Shown: positions 43,479 through 51,617 of the stretch, piece by piece
Numbering within the stretch: the stretch's first letter is position 1
Layout: each line of letters begins with the position of its first letter
Origin: Rhodospirillaceae bacterium
Lineage (GTDB): Bacteria > Pseudomonadota > Alphaproteobacteria > Rhodospirillales > JABJKH01
DNA: 51,617 bases
Reading direction: 5' to 3'
NCBI GenBank assembly: GCA_018660465.1
Contig: JABJKH010000079.1
Coordinates: 1-51,617 of the forward strand
Notes under the pieces: model-generated
Seen by the model: the letters and a program-made list of their open reading frames with translations, nothing else
Database searches by the model: none
Told to the model about the DNA's origin: nothing
Program-made: the position numbers and the translations under genes

Positions 43479-45578
43479 ATGTCAGATATGGAATTATTCA
43501 CCATTGCTTGTGGTGTCATAGCGCTCGTTTACGGGGCTTTCGCAACCAAGTCGGTGGTGGATGCCCCCGCTGGAAATGAAAAAATGCAAGAAATTGCCTT
43601 GGCCATTCAAGAAGGTGCCAAGGCATACCTCAACCGTCAGTACAGCACCATCGCGATGGTCGGTGTTGTTATCGGTATTCTCCTGGGTATGACCCTCGGG
43701 ATGTCGGTGGCAATCGGCTACTTCATCGGTGGTATTCTTTCCGGTGCTGCGGGGTATGTTGGGATGAACGTCTCTGTACGTGCGAACGTGCGCACCGCAG
43801 CAGCGGCTCAAACAGAAGGTCTGCAAGGTGGTTTGGATGTCGCATTTAAATCAGGCGCCGTGACCGGCCTTCTTGTTGTTGGCTTGGCTCTTCTTGGCGT
43901 TACCGGGTACTACATTGCGCTACGTCAAACATTTGATCCAAACAGCGCCGCTGGCCTTCGTCATATTCTTGAAGCACTGGTTGCTCTTGGATTTGGTTCC
44001 TCACTTATTTCCATCTTCGCTCGATTAGGTGGCGGTATCTTTACCAAAGGCGCAGACGTCGGTGGTGATTTGGTCGGTAAAATCGAAGCCGGTATCCCGG
44101 AAGACGACCCACGCAACCCTGCTACCATCGCTGATAACGTTGGTGATAACGTTGGCGACTGTGCGGGCATGGCAGCGGATTTGTTTGAGACCTATGCGGT
44201 TACCGTGGTCGCAACCATGTTGTTGGGGGCCATATTCTTCACTGGTGCTCAACAAGAAGCGACGATGATCTTCCCGCTTGTTATTGGTGCGGCATGTATC
44301 GTTTCGTCTATCATCGGCACGTTCTTTGTAAAATTAGGCGCGAACAACAGTGTGATGGGTGCCCTTTATAAAGGCTTCCTCGTTTGCGCGATTATTTCTG
44401 TTGGCCTTGTTGCTTTGGTTACGGATTGGGTCATCGGTTTTGACACGGTGCTGAAAACAAGCAGCGGCAACATCACCGGAATGCAGCTTTACGTTTGTGC
44501 CGTTACGGGACTAGTAGTTACAGCACTGATCATCTGGATCACCGAGTATTATACCGGTACCGAACACCGCCCAGTCAAAAGCGTTGCCCAAGCTTCAACG
44601 ACGGGACACGGGACCAATGTAATTCAAGGTCTGGCGGTTTCCATGGAAGCAACCGCAATGCCGGTTCTGGTCATTTGTGCGGGTATCCTAGTTTCCTACG
44701 TGAGTGCGGGTCTTTACGGCTTGTCGATTGCTGCAACGACCATGCTGGCCTTGGCTGGATTTGTTGTTGCGTTGGATGCCTTCGGCCCTGTGACGGATAA
44801 CGCCGGTGGAATTGCTGAAATGGCAGGCCTGCCGGAAGATGTCCGTAAGACAACTGACACACTGGACGCCGTAGGTAACACCACAAAGGCTGTGACCAAA
44901 GGGTATGCCATTGGCTCAGCAGGTTTGGCAGCCTTGGTTTTGTTTGCTGCTTACACTGAGGATTTGAAGCACTACTTCCCGAACTTAAAAGTCGAGTTCT
45001 TGCTTCAGGACCCCTTCATTGTCGTTGGCTTGTTCATCGGCGGCATGTTGCCGTTCCTGTTCGGTTCCATGGGCATGATGGCTGTGGGGCGTGCAGGTGG
45101 CCAAGTGGTGGTTGAAGTTCGCCGCCAGTTCAAAGAAATCCCGGGCATCATGGAAGGCACAAACAAGCCTGACTATGCAAAGTGCGTCGATCTCCTGACC
45201 AAGACAGCGATTAAAGAAATGATTGTTCCGTCGATGTTGCCTGTTTTGGCACCGGTAGTGATGTACGCGGCAATCAATATGATTGCAGGTCAAGCGGCTG
45301 CATTTGCTTCCTTGGGTGCCATGTTACTGGGAACCATCGTGACAGGCTTGTTTGTGGCTCTGTCGATGACCTCCGGCGGTGGTGCTTGGGATAACGCCAA
45401 GAAATACATCGAAGACGGTAACCACGGTGGCAAAGGCTCAGACGCTCACCATGCGGCTATTACCGGTGACACGGTCGGTGATCCTTATAAGGACACGGCT
45501 GGCCCTGCGGTAAACCCGATGATCAAGATCATCAACATCGTTGCAATCTTGATGTTGGCAATTATCGCCGGCGCCTAA
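43479..45578 (+). CDS. hppA: Membrane-bound proton-translocating pyrophosphatase, K+-independent type
   Basis: 699 residues with about sixteen membrane helices. It couples pyrophosphate hydrolysis to ion pumping. Catalytic acidic motifs are [39 protein letters not shown] and [16 protein letters not shown]; the C-terminal one is [14 protein letters not shown] ... [18 protein letters not shown]. The residue that separates subfamilies is Lys470 in [10 protein letters not shown], marking the K+-independent H+-pumping class. I used ATG 43479 ([10 protein letters not shown]); a longer frame from 43416 lacks similarity. A strong terminator follows. Confidence 0.95.
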   Translation: MSDMELFTIACGVIALVYGAFATKSVVDAPAGNEKMQEIALAIQEGAKAYLNRQYSTIAMVGVVIGILLGMTLGMSVAIGYFIGGILSGAAGYVGMNVSVRANVRTAAAAQTEGLQGGLDVAFKSGAVTGLLVVGLALLGVTGYYIALRQTFDPNSAAGLRHILEALVALGFGSSLISIFARLGGGIFTKGADVGGDLVGKIEAGIPEDDPRNPATIADNVGDNVGDCAGMAADLFETYAVTVVATMLLGAIFFTGAQQEATMIFPLVIGAACIVSSIIGTFFVKLGANNSVMGALYKGFLVCAIISVGLVALVTDWVIGFDTVLKTSSGNITGMQLYVCAVTGLVVTALIIWITEYYTGTEHRPVKSVAQASTTGHGTNVIQGLAVSMEATAMPVLVICAGILVSYVSAGLYGLSIAATTMLALAGFVVALDAFGPVTDNAGGIAEMAGLPEDVRKTTDTLDAVGNTTKAVTKGYAIGSAGLAALVLFAAYTEDLKHYFPNLKVEFLLQDPFIVVGLFIGGMLPFLFGSMGMMAVGRAGGQVVVEVRRQFKEIPGIMEGTNKPDYAKCVDLLTKTAIKEMIVPSMLPVLAPVVMYAAINMIAGQAAAFASLGAMLLGTIVTGLFVALSMTSGGGAWDNAKKYIEDGNHGGKGSDAHHAAITGDTVGDPYKDTAGPAVNPMIKIINIVAILMLAIIAGA

Positions 45579-45599
45579 GTTCAATACTGCAAATACAAC

Positions 45600-45629
45600 A
45601 ACGCCCCGGAGTTTCGACTTCGGGGCGTT
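45600..45629 (+). terminator. Rho-independent terminator after hppA
   Basis: Perfect hairpin: AACGCCCCG (45600-45608) pairs with CGGGGCGTT (45621-45629). The stem continues inward through AGT/ACT with a TTCG tetraloop. A T-rich tail follows. It lies 22 nt after the hppA stop. Confidence 0.9.
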
Positions 45630-45667
45630 TGTTTGTCTGGGACATAGTTTTTTAACGGAGAGCCACT

Positions 45668-46153
45668 TTATTCAGGCGGCAACATTTTTTGGAAGTTTGC
45701 GATGATTTGATCAATTACGGTCAATTCAGCCCCTGCACTTGGTGTCTTACGACCAACGGGATCAACTTCCGCCGACTCGTTCATACCTATGGTCCGAACT
45801 TTGCTAACCACGCCTTTCGCATCGAATTGAATAATTACAACCTTACGATCAATAACCTTTGGTTCCAAAAAAGCGTAGGTTTCGGTTTTTTCGCTAAAGT
45901 AGACCCAAGTCTCTTTTTTTTCATAGTTGCCAACAGTTGACGGAGATCCTAATGCGTCACGTACTTCGCCGCGAGAAATTTCACCCGGTTGAATTTCAAC
46001 CAGCCGCTCAGGATCTGGAACGTTTCCACGGACAGCGATTCGACCAGAGCAGGCGGTCAGAATCCCAACGGCGACAACACCAATCAGGGCGTGGCGAAGA
46101 ACAGACTTGGAAATCGACTCGTATCGTAAAAGGTGCGACATGTGCATTGCCAT
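45668..46153 (-). CDS. bamE: Outer-membrane assembly lipoprotein BamE/OmlA
   Basis: 161 residues from ATG 46153. The signal peptide (VLRHALIGVVAVGIL) ends in the lipobox LTAC, then the SmpA/OmlA domain follows: VEIQPGEISRGEVRDALGSPSTVG, WVYFSEKTETYAFLEPKVIDRKVVIIQFDAKGVVSKV. It supports beta-barrel insertion by the BAM complex. Several ATGs stand close together (46153, 46147, 46141), none with a clear Shine-Dalgarno sequence; an open frame to 46264 lacks similarity. It is divergent from the ubiquinol-cytochrome c chaperone gene, the usual alphaproteobacterial order. Confidence 0.9.
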   Translation of the reverse strand: MAMHMSHLLRYESISKSVLRHALIGVVAVGILTACSGRIAVRGNVPDPERLVEIQPGEISRGEVRDALGSPSTVGNYEKKETWVYFSEKTETYAFLEPKVIDRKVVIIQFDAKGVVSKVRTIGMNESAEVDPVGRKTPSAGAELTVIDQIIANFQKMLPPE

Positions 46154-46321
46154 TCGAAGTTTCACTGCTAAGCTGCAGCAGCAATTAAATGGGGGGAAAC
46201 CGTTTGTTTCATCGGCTCTCTCCGTCAATTCACGGAAGTTGCACCCGGTACAAAAAATTGTCAATGATCCGAATGCGCCGTGATGGCGTAATCCAGAGAC
46301 CTTTCCAGGACACCCAAAGTC

Positions 46322-46879
46322 ATGTTTGACGGATTGTTTAAAAACCGACGTGTAAAACAGACCGCCTTCAAACTCTATACAACGGCCGTTAATCAGGCTC
46401 GGTTGCCGGTATTTTACACCGACCTTAGCGTGCCAGATACGTTAGAAGGCCGCTTTGATATGATCAGTCTTCACGTGTTTCTTGTCCTTCGACGCCTCAA
46501 AAGAGAAGGGGCACCCATGGTCGATCTTGGACAGGCTGTATTCGATGCAATGTTTGCAGATTTTGATCGCAATTTTCGTGAGATGGGGATCGGTGACATT
46601 GGCGTCGGTACTCGGGTCAAGAAGCTGGCACGGAGCTTCTATGGTCGCGTAGCAGCCTATGACGAGGGGTTGGAGGGAGATAACACCACCTTGATGGCGG
46701 CGCTCAGCCGTAACGTTTATCGTCAGGCTGCCCCCTCGGCTGAGGAAGTGTCCCAATTAGCTACGTATTTCCGAAATCAATCGGCGGCCGTTGAGCAACA
46801 ACCTCTCGCCGCTTTAACCGGTGGCGATCCCGGGTTTATCAAATTAGAGGCACCATTGGAGGGCCCCCCCGATGATTGA
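46322..46879 (+). CDS. Ubiquinol-cytochrome c chaperone family protein (CBP3 type)
   Basis: 185 residues: LYTTAVNQARLPVFYTDLSVPDTLEGRFDMISLHVFLVLRRL, AVFDAMFADFDRNFREMGIGDIGVGTRVKKLARSFYGRVAAYDEGL, and LMAALSRNVYR. This is the bacterial relative of yeast Cbp3, which helps cytochrome b assemble into complex III. No membrane segments are seen. Its stop overlaps the yceD start by 8 nt. Confidence 0.92.
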   Translation: MFDGLFKNRRVKQTAFKLYTTAVNQARLPVFYTDLSVPDTLEGRFDMISLHVFLVLRRLKREGAPMVDLGQAVFDAMFADFDRNFREMGIGDIGVGTRVKKLARSFYGRVAAYDEGLEGDNTTLMAALSRNVYRQAAPSAEEVSQLATYFRNQSAAVEQQPLAALTGGDPGFIKLEAPLEGPPDD

Positions 46880-47432
46880 TGGCTCTCAACCCGAATTTAG
46901 CCATCCGATCCCTGTTGATAGACTGAGCGAAACTGGGACATTCCTTAAAATTTCGGCCAACAAAAGCGAGCGTCATGCACTGGCCAAACGGCTCAGTATT
47001 CCTGCGATTAACTCCCTGAATGCGGAAGTTCGCATAAAACCCGAATCCAAAGGCCGTAAAATTTTGGTCGACGCAGATGTCACGGCACAGGTCACCCAAA
47101 CCTGCGTGGTCACTCTTGGTCCGATCAAAAATGATTTGCACACCACAGCAAAAGTCCGATTTGGCAACGATTCACGATCTTCTCAAGATGATGATGTTGA
47201 GATTTGGGCTGAAGACGAAGATCCTCCAGACCCCATCATTGACGGAATCATTGACGTTGGGGAATTTGTCACTGAGCAATTAGCTTTGGCACTTGATCCG
47301 TTTCCGCGTAGCCCAGATGCCAAATTCGAATCGCCGAAAGACATGGATAATTCCGATGATATAGCGGCTAATAAGCCGCACCCGTTCGCCGTTCTTGAAA
47401 AACTTAAGGGTAAACTGGAAGATAACACCTGA
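46872..47432 (+). CDS. yceD: YceD/DUF177 family protein
   Basis: 186 residues: N-terminal [14 protein letters not shown], a middle domain [20 protein letters not shown], then [41 protein letters not shown]. This matches the YceD/DUF177 family that nearly always precedes rpmF and is linked to 23S rRNA accumulation. The start overlaps the chaperone gene; the TGA stop lies within a 13-bp inverted repeat (47432-47472). Confidence 0.88.
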   Translation: MIDGSQPEFSHPIPVDRLSETGTFLKISANKSERHALAKRLSIPAINSLNAEVRIKPESKGRKILVDADVTAQVTQTCVVTLGPIKNDLHTTAKVRFGNDSRSSQDDDVEIWAEDEDPPDPIIDGIIDVGEFVTEQLALALDPFPRSPDAKFESPKDMDNSDDIAANKPHPFAVLEKLKGKLEDNT

Positions 47433-47472
47433 TACCAAGTCTCAATGGGTGCTTATTAGTGAGACTTGGTAT
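47432..47472. repeat. 13-bp perfect inverted repeat at the yceD stop
   Basis: ATACCAAGTCTCA (47432-47444) and TGAGACTTGGTAT (47460-47472) are exact complements around a 15-nt loop. With flanking bases (one G-T wobble) the stem reaches 15 bp and takes in the yceD stop. No T-run follows, so it is not a classical terminator. It could attenuate or process the yceD-rpmF transcript, or be a copy of a dispersed palindromic element. Confidence 0.8.
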
Positions 47473-47553
47473 TACCTGCTTGCTCCTTGGCTGTTTATTG
47501 GGTATGAGTTCTGCCGCCCTAGAGCAGGGTATTTCCAATCAAGAGTAGAAATT

Positions 47554-47739
47554 ATGGCTGTTCCAAAAAGTAAAATTACGAAATCCAAAAGAAACATGCG
47601 CCGTGCCCATGATCGGTTGCCTTCTGGGGTTTATGAAGAATGCGCAAATTGTGGGGAATTGAAACGTCCGCACCATGTGTGTAATGCTTGTGGTAACTAT
47701 AATGACCGTGAAGTCGTCAAAGCCGAAGATGCGGCTTAG
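47554..47739 (+). CDS. rpmF: 50S ribosomal protein L32
   Basis: 61 residues: [20 protein letters not shown] at the N-terminus and a zinc ribbon with CANC and CNAC cysteine pairs. It is the zinc-binding form of L32. It lies between yceD and plsX, the conserved order that links ribosome and fatty-acid synthesis. A longer upstream frame from 47395 is not supported. Confidence 0.96.
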   Translation: MAVPKSKITKSKRNMRRAHDRLPSGVYEECANCGELKRPHHVCNACGNYNDREVVKAEDAA

Positions 47740-47788
47740 CGGCGCGGCTTAAACGACGATTTCAATCACAGACACAAGGACACCCCCT

Positions 47789-48838
47789 TTGTCGGAGCGT
47801 TTGACGCTGTCTCTGGATGCTATGGGAGGAGATAACTCACCACGAATTGTCGTGGAAGGAGTTAATCTTGTCCTTAAGGAACTTCCTAACGTTGACTATC
47901 TGCTGTTCGGTGACGAAGCGCAGATAACACCGTTATTGGAAGAGTTTCCGCGCGTCCGCGAGCGTTGCCAAGTGCGCCATACGACTGATGTGGTTGATAA
48001 TGACATGAAGCCGGCGGTGGCCTTGCGCTCTGCACGCCAATCCAGCATGCGCCTGGCAATCAATGCCGTGCACGATGGCGAAGCAGACGGCGTTGTGTCC
48101 GCTGGCAATACAGGGGCCTTAATGGCCATTGCCAAGTTTGTGTTGAAGACACTTCCGGGAATTAAGCGCCCGGCAATCGCCGGGTATTTTCCAACCCGAA
48201 ACGGCGACACCGTTATGCTCGACCTAGGTGCGAATATCGAGTGCGACGCGGATAACCTGGTTCAGTTTGCCGTTATGGGCGAAGTTTTCTCACGCAACGT
48301 GCTGGGTATAGTGGAACCCTCAATCGGGATTCTAAACGTTGGCGCAGAAGGCCTTAAAGGCAACGAAGCGGTTAAAAAAGCTGCAGCCATCTTAGAAAAT
48401 ACTGACTTGCCGGTTAAATTTTATGGCTTCATTGAGGGAAATGATATTCCCATCGGCACGGTTGATGTCGTCGTTACCGACGGGTTTACGGGTAACGTCG
48501 CGCTAAAAACGGCGGAAGGAACCATCAAAATGGTGGGCTTTTACCTTCGTCAGGCCTTGATGAGTTCTTTGTTGTCTCGGATCGGTGCCATTCTTGCCAG
48601 TTTTGCCCTTAAAAAATTGAAATTCCAATTTAATCCCAGCCGATATAACGGTGCGATGTTCCTAGGGCTCAATGGAATTTGTGTTAAAAGCCATGGCGGA
48701 ACTGACGCTTATGGATTTTCTCACGCGATTAAGGTTGCCGTGGAAATGATTTCCGATGGACTTAATGACGCGATCAAAGAAGACTTTGCCCATCTCAGTG
48801 AACATACAGAAAAAGAATTACGGGCAGCTTCTGGATAA
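47789..48838 (+). CDS. plsX: Phosphate acyltransferase PlsX
   Basis: 349 residues: [86 protein letters not shown]. It makes acyl-phosphate from acyl-ACP for phospholipid synthesis. The start is TTG 47789, supported by AAGGA 8 nt upstream. Its TAA overlaps the fabH ATG by 1 nt, so translation is coupled. Confidence 0.95.
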   Translation: MSERLTLSLDAMGGDNSPRIVVEGVNLVLKELPNVDYLLFGDEAQITPLLEEFPRVRERCQVRHTTDVVDNDMKPAVALRSARQSSMRLAINAVHDGEADGVVSAGNTGALMAIAKFVLKTLPGIKRPAIAGYFPTRNGDTVMLDLGANIECDADNLVQFAVMGEVFSRNVLGIVEPSIGILNVGAEGLKGNEAVKKAAAILENTDLPVKFYGFIEGNDIPIGTVDVVVTDGFTGNVALKTAEGTIKMVGFYLRQALMSSLLSRIGAILASFALKKLKFQFNPSRYNGAMFLGLNGICVKSHGGTDAYGFSHAIKVAVEMISDGLNDAIKEDFAHLSEHTEKELRAASG

Positions 48839-49833
48839 TGACCATACGTTCCGAAATTATCGGATGTGGATCCTACTTACCGGAACGCATCGTAACCAAT
48901 AGTGAACTTGCGACGACGGTTGATACAACGGACGAGTGGATTGTCACCCGCACCGGTATTCAACAACGCCACATCGCAGCCGATAATGAAAAGACCTCCG
49001 ACCTGGCTTATAAGGCAGGGCTTAAAGCCCTAGAGCACGCTGGAATGGAAGCATCTGATCTAGATTTGGTCATTGTCGCGACGACAACGCCGGATAACAC
49101 CTTCCCAGCCACCGCGACAAAGGTGCAGGCTAAACTGGGTATGACGACGGGGGCCGCATTTGATGTTCAGGCGGTTTGTTCAGGCTTTATTTTTGGATTA
49201 TCGACTGCGGACTCATTTATCAAAGCTGGAAATGCAAAAAATATCCTGCTCATTGGGGCCGAGGCCTTCTCAAGAATTCTAGACTGGGAAGATCGTACAA
49301 CCTGTGTGCTGTTTGGCGATGGGGCGGGGGCAGTTGTCTTGCGCGCCAACACGGACAATGCACCAAACCCAGGGGATCCAGTTTACACTCAGGCCAAAGG
49401 GATTTTATCGACCCACCTTCATTCCGATGGCAGATATTCAGATATACTCTATGTCGATGGCGGGGCCTCTAGCACAACCAACGTCGGCAAGGTCCGCATG
49501 TCGGGTAAGGAAGTATTTCGCCACGCGGTTAAAAATCTAACCGACGTTGTGACAGAGACATTAGAAGCCAACAACCTCACTCAAGAAGATTTGGATTGGC
49601 TGGTCCCGCATCAGGCCAACCAACGAATTTTAGCCAGCACGGCTAAAAAACTGAATTTATCTCCTGACCAAGTGGTGGTTACTGTAGACCATCACGCGAA
49701 TACATCGGCGGCATCTATCCCTCTGGCGCTGGATGAGGCCGTCAAAGACGGGCGCATTAAAGAAGGCGATCTGTTGCTGATGGAAGCTATGGGCGGTGGG
49801 TTAACCTGGGGTGCCGGTCTCGTCCGCTGGTAA
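48838..49833 (+). CDS. fabH: Beta-ketoacyl-ACP synthase III
   Basis: 331 residues; condenses acetyl-CoA with malonyl-ACP to begin fatty-acid synthesis. The catalytic triad is visible as Cys114 (AVCSGFIFG), His258 (PHQANQRI) and Asn288 (HHANTSAAS). The N-terminal [13 protein letters not shown] and C-terminal [13 protein letters not shown] are family-typical. It follows plsX directly. Confidence 0.96.
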   Translation: MTIRSEIIGCGSYLPERIVTNSELATTVDTTDEWIVTRTGIQQRHIAADNEKTSDLAYKAGLKALEHAGMEASDLDLVIVATTTPDNTFPATATKVQAKLGMTTGAAFDVQAVCSGFIFGLSTADSFIKAGNAKNILLIGAEAFSRILDWEDRTTCVLFGDGAGAVVLRANTDNAPNPGDPVYTQAKGILSTHLHSDGRYSDILYVDGGASSTTNVGKVRMSGKEVFRHAVKNLTDVVTETLEANNLTQEDLDWLVPHQANQRILASTAKKLNLSPDQVVVTVDHHANTSAASIPLALDEAVKDGRIKEGDLLLMEAMGGGLTWGAGLVRW

Positions 49834-50026
49834 TTCAGCGATTTCTACGTTCAATTCAATAATTCTGCGTTATTAGGAACTTCTGGTATCTCTTTGATAT
49901 TGACGGATTTCTTCCGTGGCGATAGGCTTTGTCCTTCGACAGATAAAACTTAATAATCCGCCAGTTATTTCCTGATACTAAAAATTGTCAGTGGTAATAC
50001 TGGGGAAGCACGGGGAGGACGGCTAA

Positions 50027-50335
50027 ATGGACTCTAATACGATTACCCGCGCACAGCTTGGGGAAGCTGTATATCAAGAGGTCGGGCTCTCTAGAAATGA
50101 ATCAGCGGAACTTTTAGAATCAGTTCTGGATTACGTTTCGGAAGCGTTGGCCAAAGGTGAATCGGTAAAAATATCATCGTTCGGCAGCTTTTCTGTCCGC
50201 CAAAAAGGCCAGCGAATTGGCCGTAATCCAAAAACCGGCGAAGAAGTTCCTATTATGCCACGTAAGGTTCTCGTCTTTCGCCCCTCTCAGGTTTTAAAAT
50301 CGCAAATTAATGAAACCCGGCGTCCGGGAGACTGA
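50027..50335 (+). CDS. ihfA: Integration host factor alpha subunit
   Basis: 102 residues of the HU/IHF family: [66 protein letters not shown] with the DNA-intercalating Pro of the beta arm, and [13 protein letters not shown]. The spacing and position after fabH favour IHF alpha over HU. GGGAGG lies upstream of the ATG. The MerR-family gene follows after 2 nt. Confidence 0.93.
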   Translation: MDSNTITRAQLGEAVYQEVGLSRNESAELLESVLDYVSEALAKGESVKISSFGSFSVRQKGQRIGRNPKTGEEVPIMPRKVLVFRPSQVLKSQINETRRPGD

Positions 50336-50337
50336 GT

Positions 50338-50787
50338 ATGGAACCGGCCCCCGCGCCAGAAACCACGGCTTCGACCACGCCTCAGCCTCGCCGCAACGGG
50401 AAGTCGGCATCTGCCTTTCGTACCATCAGTGAAGTCGCTGGTGAATTAGAACTGCCTCAGCACGTCCTTCGGTTTTGGGAAACAAAATTTCAAAATGTTC
50501 GGCCGCTCAAACGGGGTGGCGGCAGGCGCTACTATCGCCCAGAAGATGTGACCCTGCTCAGACAAATTCGTGATCTGCTTTATAACGACGGATACACCAT
50601 CAAAGGGGTGCAAAAATTATTCCGTGAAAGCGGCGGCAAGGTCTCAGCACTAGGCCAAGCCTCTCAAGCTAATGCTCAGACACCCGACGCTCCGCAAGCA
50701 GACGCATTAGGCAACAGTGCACGAACGGAACTTCGTGCAGTTTTGAATGAGTTAGAAGATCTTCGCACAGTCTTGAAGACGTCTTGA
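50338..50787 (+). CDS. MerR family transcriptional regulator
   Basis: 149 residues: an unstructured N-terminus (Ala/Pro/Thr-rich, about 1-27), a MerR winged helix ([62 protein letters not shown]), then a helical C-terminus. No effector-binding cysteines or domain are present. This regulator stands after ihfA in many alphaproteobacteria; its targets are unknown. Confidence 0.9.
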   Translation: MEPAPAPETTASTTPQPRRNGKSASAFRTISEVAGELELPQHVLRFWETKFQNVRPLKRGGGRRYYRPEDVTLLRQIRDLLYNDGYTIKGVQKLFRESGGKVSALGQASQANAQTPDAPQADALGNSARTELRAVLNELEDLRTVLKTS

Positions 50788-50807
50788 TATTTAGCCCGTT
50801 TGGGCCG

Positions 50808-50836
50808 TTGCACCACAATCATAGCAGGTTTATATT
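50808..50836 (+). promoter_or_regulatory. Sigma-70-like promoter of tRNA-Pro
   Basis: TTGCAC (50808-50813), 17-nt spacer, TATATT (50831-50836). Transcription would start about 28 nt before the tRNA 5' end. Confidence 0.6.
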
Positions 50837-50870
50837 GCGCCCATTCATCAAGCATCTTTGCTTGTTCTAA

Positions 50871-50947
50871 CGGAGCGTGGCGCAGTCTGGTAGCGCACTA
50901 CACTGGGGGTGTAGGGGTCGAAGGTTCAAATCCTTTCGCTCCGACCA
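50871..50947 (+). tRNA. tRNA-Pro (anticodon GGG)
   Basis: 77-nt cloverleaf: acceptor CGGAGCG (50871-50877) pairs with CGCTCCG (50937-50943). The D arm is GCGC...GCGC, the anticodon stem CTACA/TGTAG encloses the loop CTGGGGG (anticodon GGG), and the T arm contains GGTTCAAATCC. ACCA is encoded at 50944-50947. Its 3' half would be a normal target for tyrosine-recombinase elements. Confidence 0.97.
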
Positions 50948-50952
50948 ACAAT

Positions 50953-50988
50953 ATCAAGGGGTTAGCCGTAATTGGCTGACCCTTTGAT
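50953..50988 (+). terminator. Terminator-like hairpin after tRNA-Pro
   Basis: ATCAAGGGGTTAGCC (50953-50967) pairs with GGCTGACCCTTTGAT (50974-50988) over 15 bp with two G-T wobbles and a 6-nt loop. A short TTAT tail follows. It lies 6 nt past the tRNA CCA end. Confidence 0.7.
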
Positions 50989-51362
50989 TTATCTGGGTAA
51001 GCAATAGGTAAGCAATAGACGCGATAAAATAGGACGTTATCGATTACACAATCCTACCGGGTCCTATACCGCCCCAACCCAACCGCATTCAGACACCCCC
51101 CACCCCCCTTCACAGGCATCCACTATATCATCTGCCTTACATTGAGTTTTCGTCTGTCTCAGAGCAAAATTTTCACAAAAATGAAAACGATCTCGGGAAA
51201 AATTATAAAATTTTTCTGCGGACGTATTAGGCCGAGCATGGACGGTTCGGGGGATTGATGGTCGTGGGCCTATGTGTGTGGGGGTGGGAACGTCCGCTTA
51301 TAGAGGGTAATGCGGAAGTCATTTGGGGTTGGTGATTTGGTCTGAAAATGACCGTACGAAGC
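50989..51362. other. Gene-poor stretch downstream of tRNA-Pro
   Basis: About 375 bp without a credible gene. It holds a tandem repeat (50996-51017), a C-rich patch near 51095-51110 and AT-rich runs near 51170-51220. One plus-strand frame stays open from about 51036 to 51258 but has no start with a ribosome site and no protein-like pattern. It may be the edge of an integrated element. Confidence 0.5.
50996..51017 (+). repeat. Tandem duplication of an 11-bp unit
   Basis: GGTAAGCAATA occurs twice with no spacer, followed by a further G. It lies about 50 nt after the tRNA-Pro 3' end. Confidence 0.85.
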
Positions 51363-51617
51363 CTATTGGGCTTTACCCAAATCTGAACTTAATGCTCGTA
51401 TTTTCACCCTATCAATCAACTCCAACCAATTATCCCTGTCACGCTTAATTAGATCGCCACCGACCCAACATTGTTTGCTATCAAAGTCCGCCACCTTTCG
51501 TTGAGAAGCGGTGGGGTCCTCAGCAATGCACATAAAGCAATATGCCTGTGCGCCATTTTTTATCAGTTTAATATGGTTAAGCCGTTCAGGCCAACCAAGA
51601 CTGTGATCGCCTTTCTC
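51363..51617 (-). CDS. Unidentified protein, C-terminal 84 residues only
   Basis: My translation gives an open frame entering from the right edge and ending in TAG at 51363. Recognisable structure: GWPERLNHIKLIKNG, then AYCFMCIAEDPTASQRKV, WVGGDLIKRD, NWLELIDRVKI. The alternating strand pattern and the Trp and Cys residues look like a real folded domain. I do not recognise the family. The frame is minus-strand, pointing toward tRNA-Pro, and may belong to an integrated element. Confidence 0.6.
   Translation of the reverse strand, partial: EKGDHSLGWPERLNHIKLIKNGAQAYCFMCIAEDPTASQRKVADFDSKQCWVGGDLIKRDRDNWLELIDRVKIRALSSDLGKAQ

Noticed and set aside
44495-44800. 101-codon Cys/Arg-rich frame inside hppA
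   Set aside because: It is an alternative frame of a strongly conserved membrane pump.

Overview
The window reads as a chromosomal segment of an alphaproteobacterium, most likely Rhodospirillales-like. Supporting this are the order folK-rpoZ-rsh-pdxJ-acpS-lepB-rnc-era-recO-parC, the order glyA-nrdR-ribE-ribB-ribH-nusB-thiL, a MucR/Ros regulator, a ubiquinol-cytochrome c chaperone, a K+-independent proton pyrophosphatase and a RelA/SpoT hybrid. Base composition is near even G+C by eye, with AT-rich promoter regions. Nearly all of the window is ordinary housekeeping chromosome. The clear foreign-looking part is the last ~670 bases, downstream of tRNA-Pro.

Layout. 1-3.1 kb: a lytic transglycosylase gene running off the left edge, divergent from dapA-smpB. 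3.1-14.9 kb: an accessory metabolic block, mostly on the minus strand. It holds an alpha-hydroxyacid oxidase/lactonase pair, a VOC protein, an SPFH-NfeD membrane pair, an operon of GST, MFS transporter, SDR and D-2-hydroxyacid dehydrogenase, then DUF4170, sthA, a probable winged-helix protein, a lipoprotein, DUF4169 and thrH. 15-24.9 kb: UDG and NYN genes, then the plus-strand housekeeping run folK, rpoZ, rsh, DUF2062, pdxJ, acpS, lepB, rnc, era, recO. 25-36.4 kb: parC, then minus-strand bpt, motB and motA, a membrane-anchored methyltransferase, ilvA, a penicillin-acylase-like hydrolase, hemB and mucR. 36.7-50.9 kb: rpiB, glyA, nrdR, the riboflavin genes, nusB, thiL, a FliL-like protein, hppA, bamE, a CBP3-type chaperone, yceD, rpmF, plsX, fabH, ihfA, a MerR regulator and tRNA-Pro. 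51-51.6 kb: a gene-poor stretch and a partial gene of unknown family, probably the edge of an integrated element.

The most unusual observation concerns start codons. Two minus-strand genes (lactonase, D-2-hydroxyacid dehydrogenase) have no ATG, GTG or TTG where their conserved N-termini begin. Each has an ATC exactly 9 nt after a GGAG/AGGAG Shine-Dalgarno sequence. A third gene (penicillin acylase) has an upstream in-frame membrane anchor reachable only from ATC. Either this lineage uses AUC initiation repeatedly or the assembly has recurrent errors; both are testable. Other points of note: a RibB fused to a GTP cyclohydrolase II-like domain that has lost its zinc and catalytic residues, a 15-bp A-tract direct repeat upstream of mucR, and a perfect 13-bp inverted repeat wrapped around the yceD stop codon.
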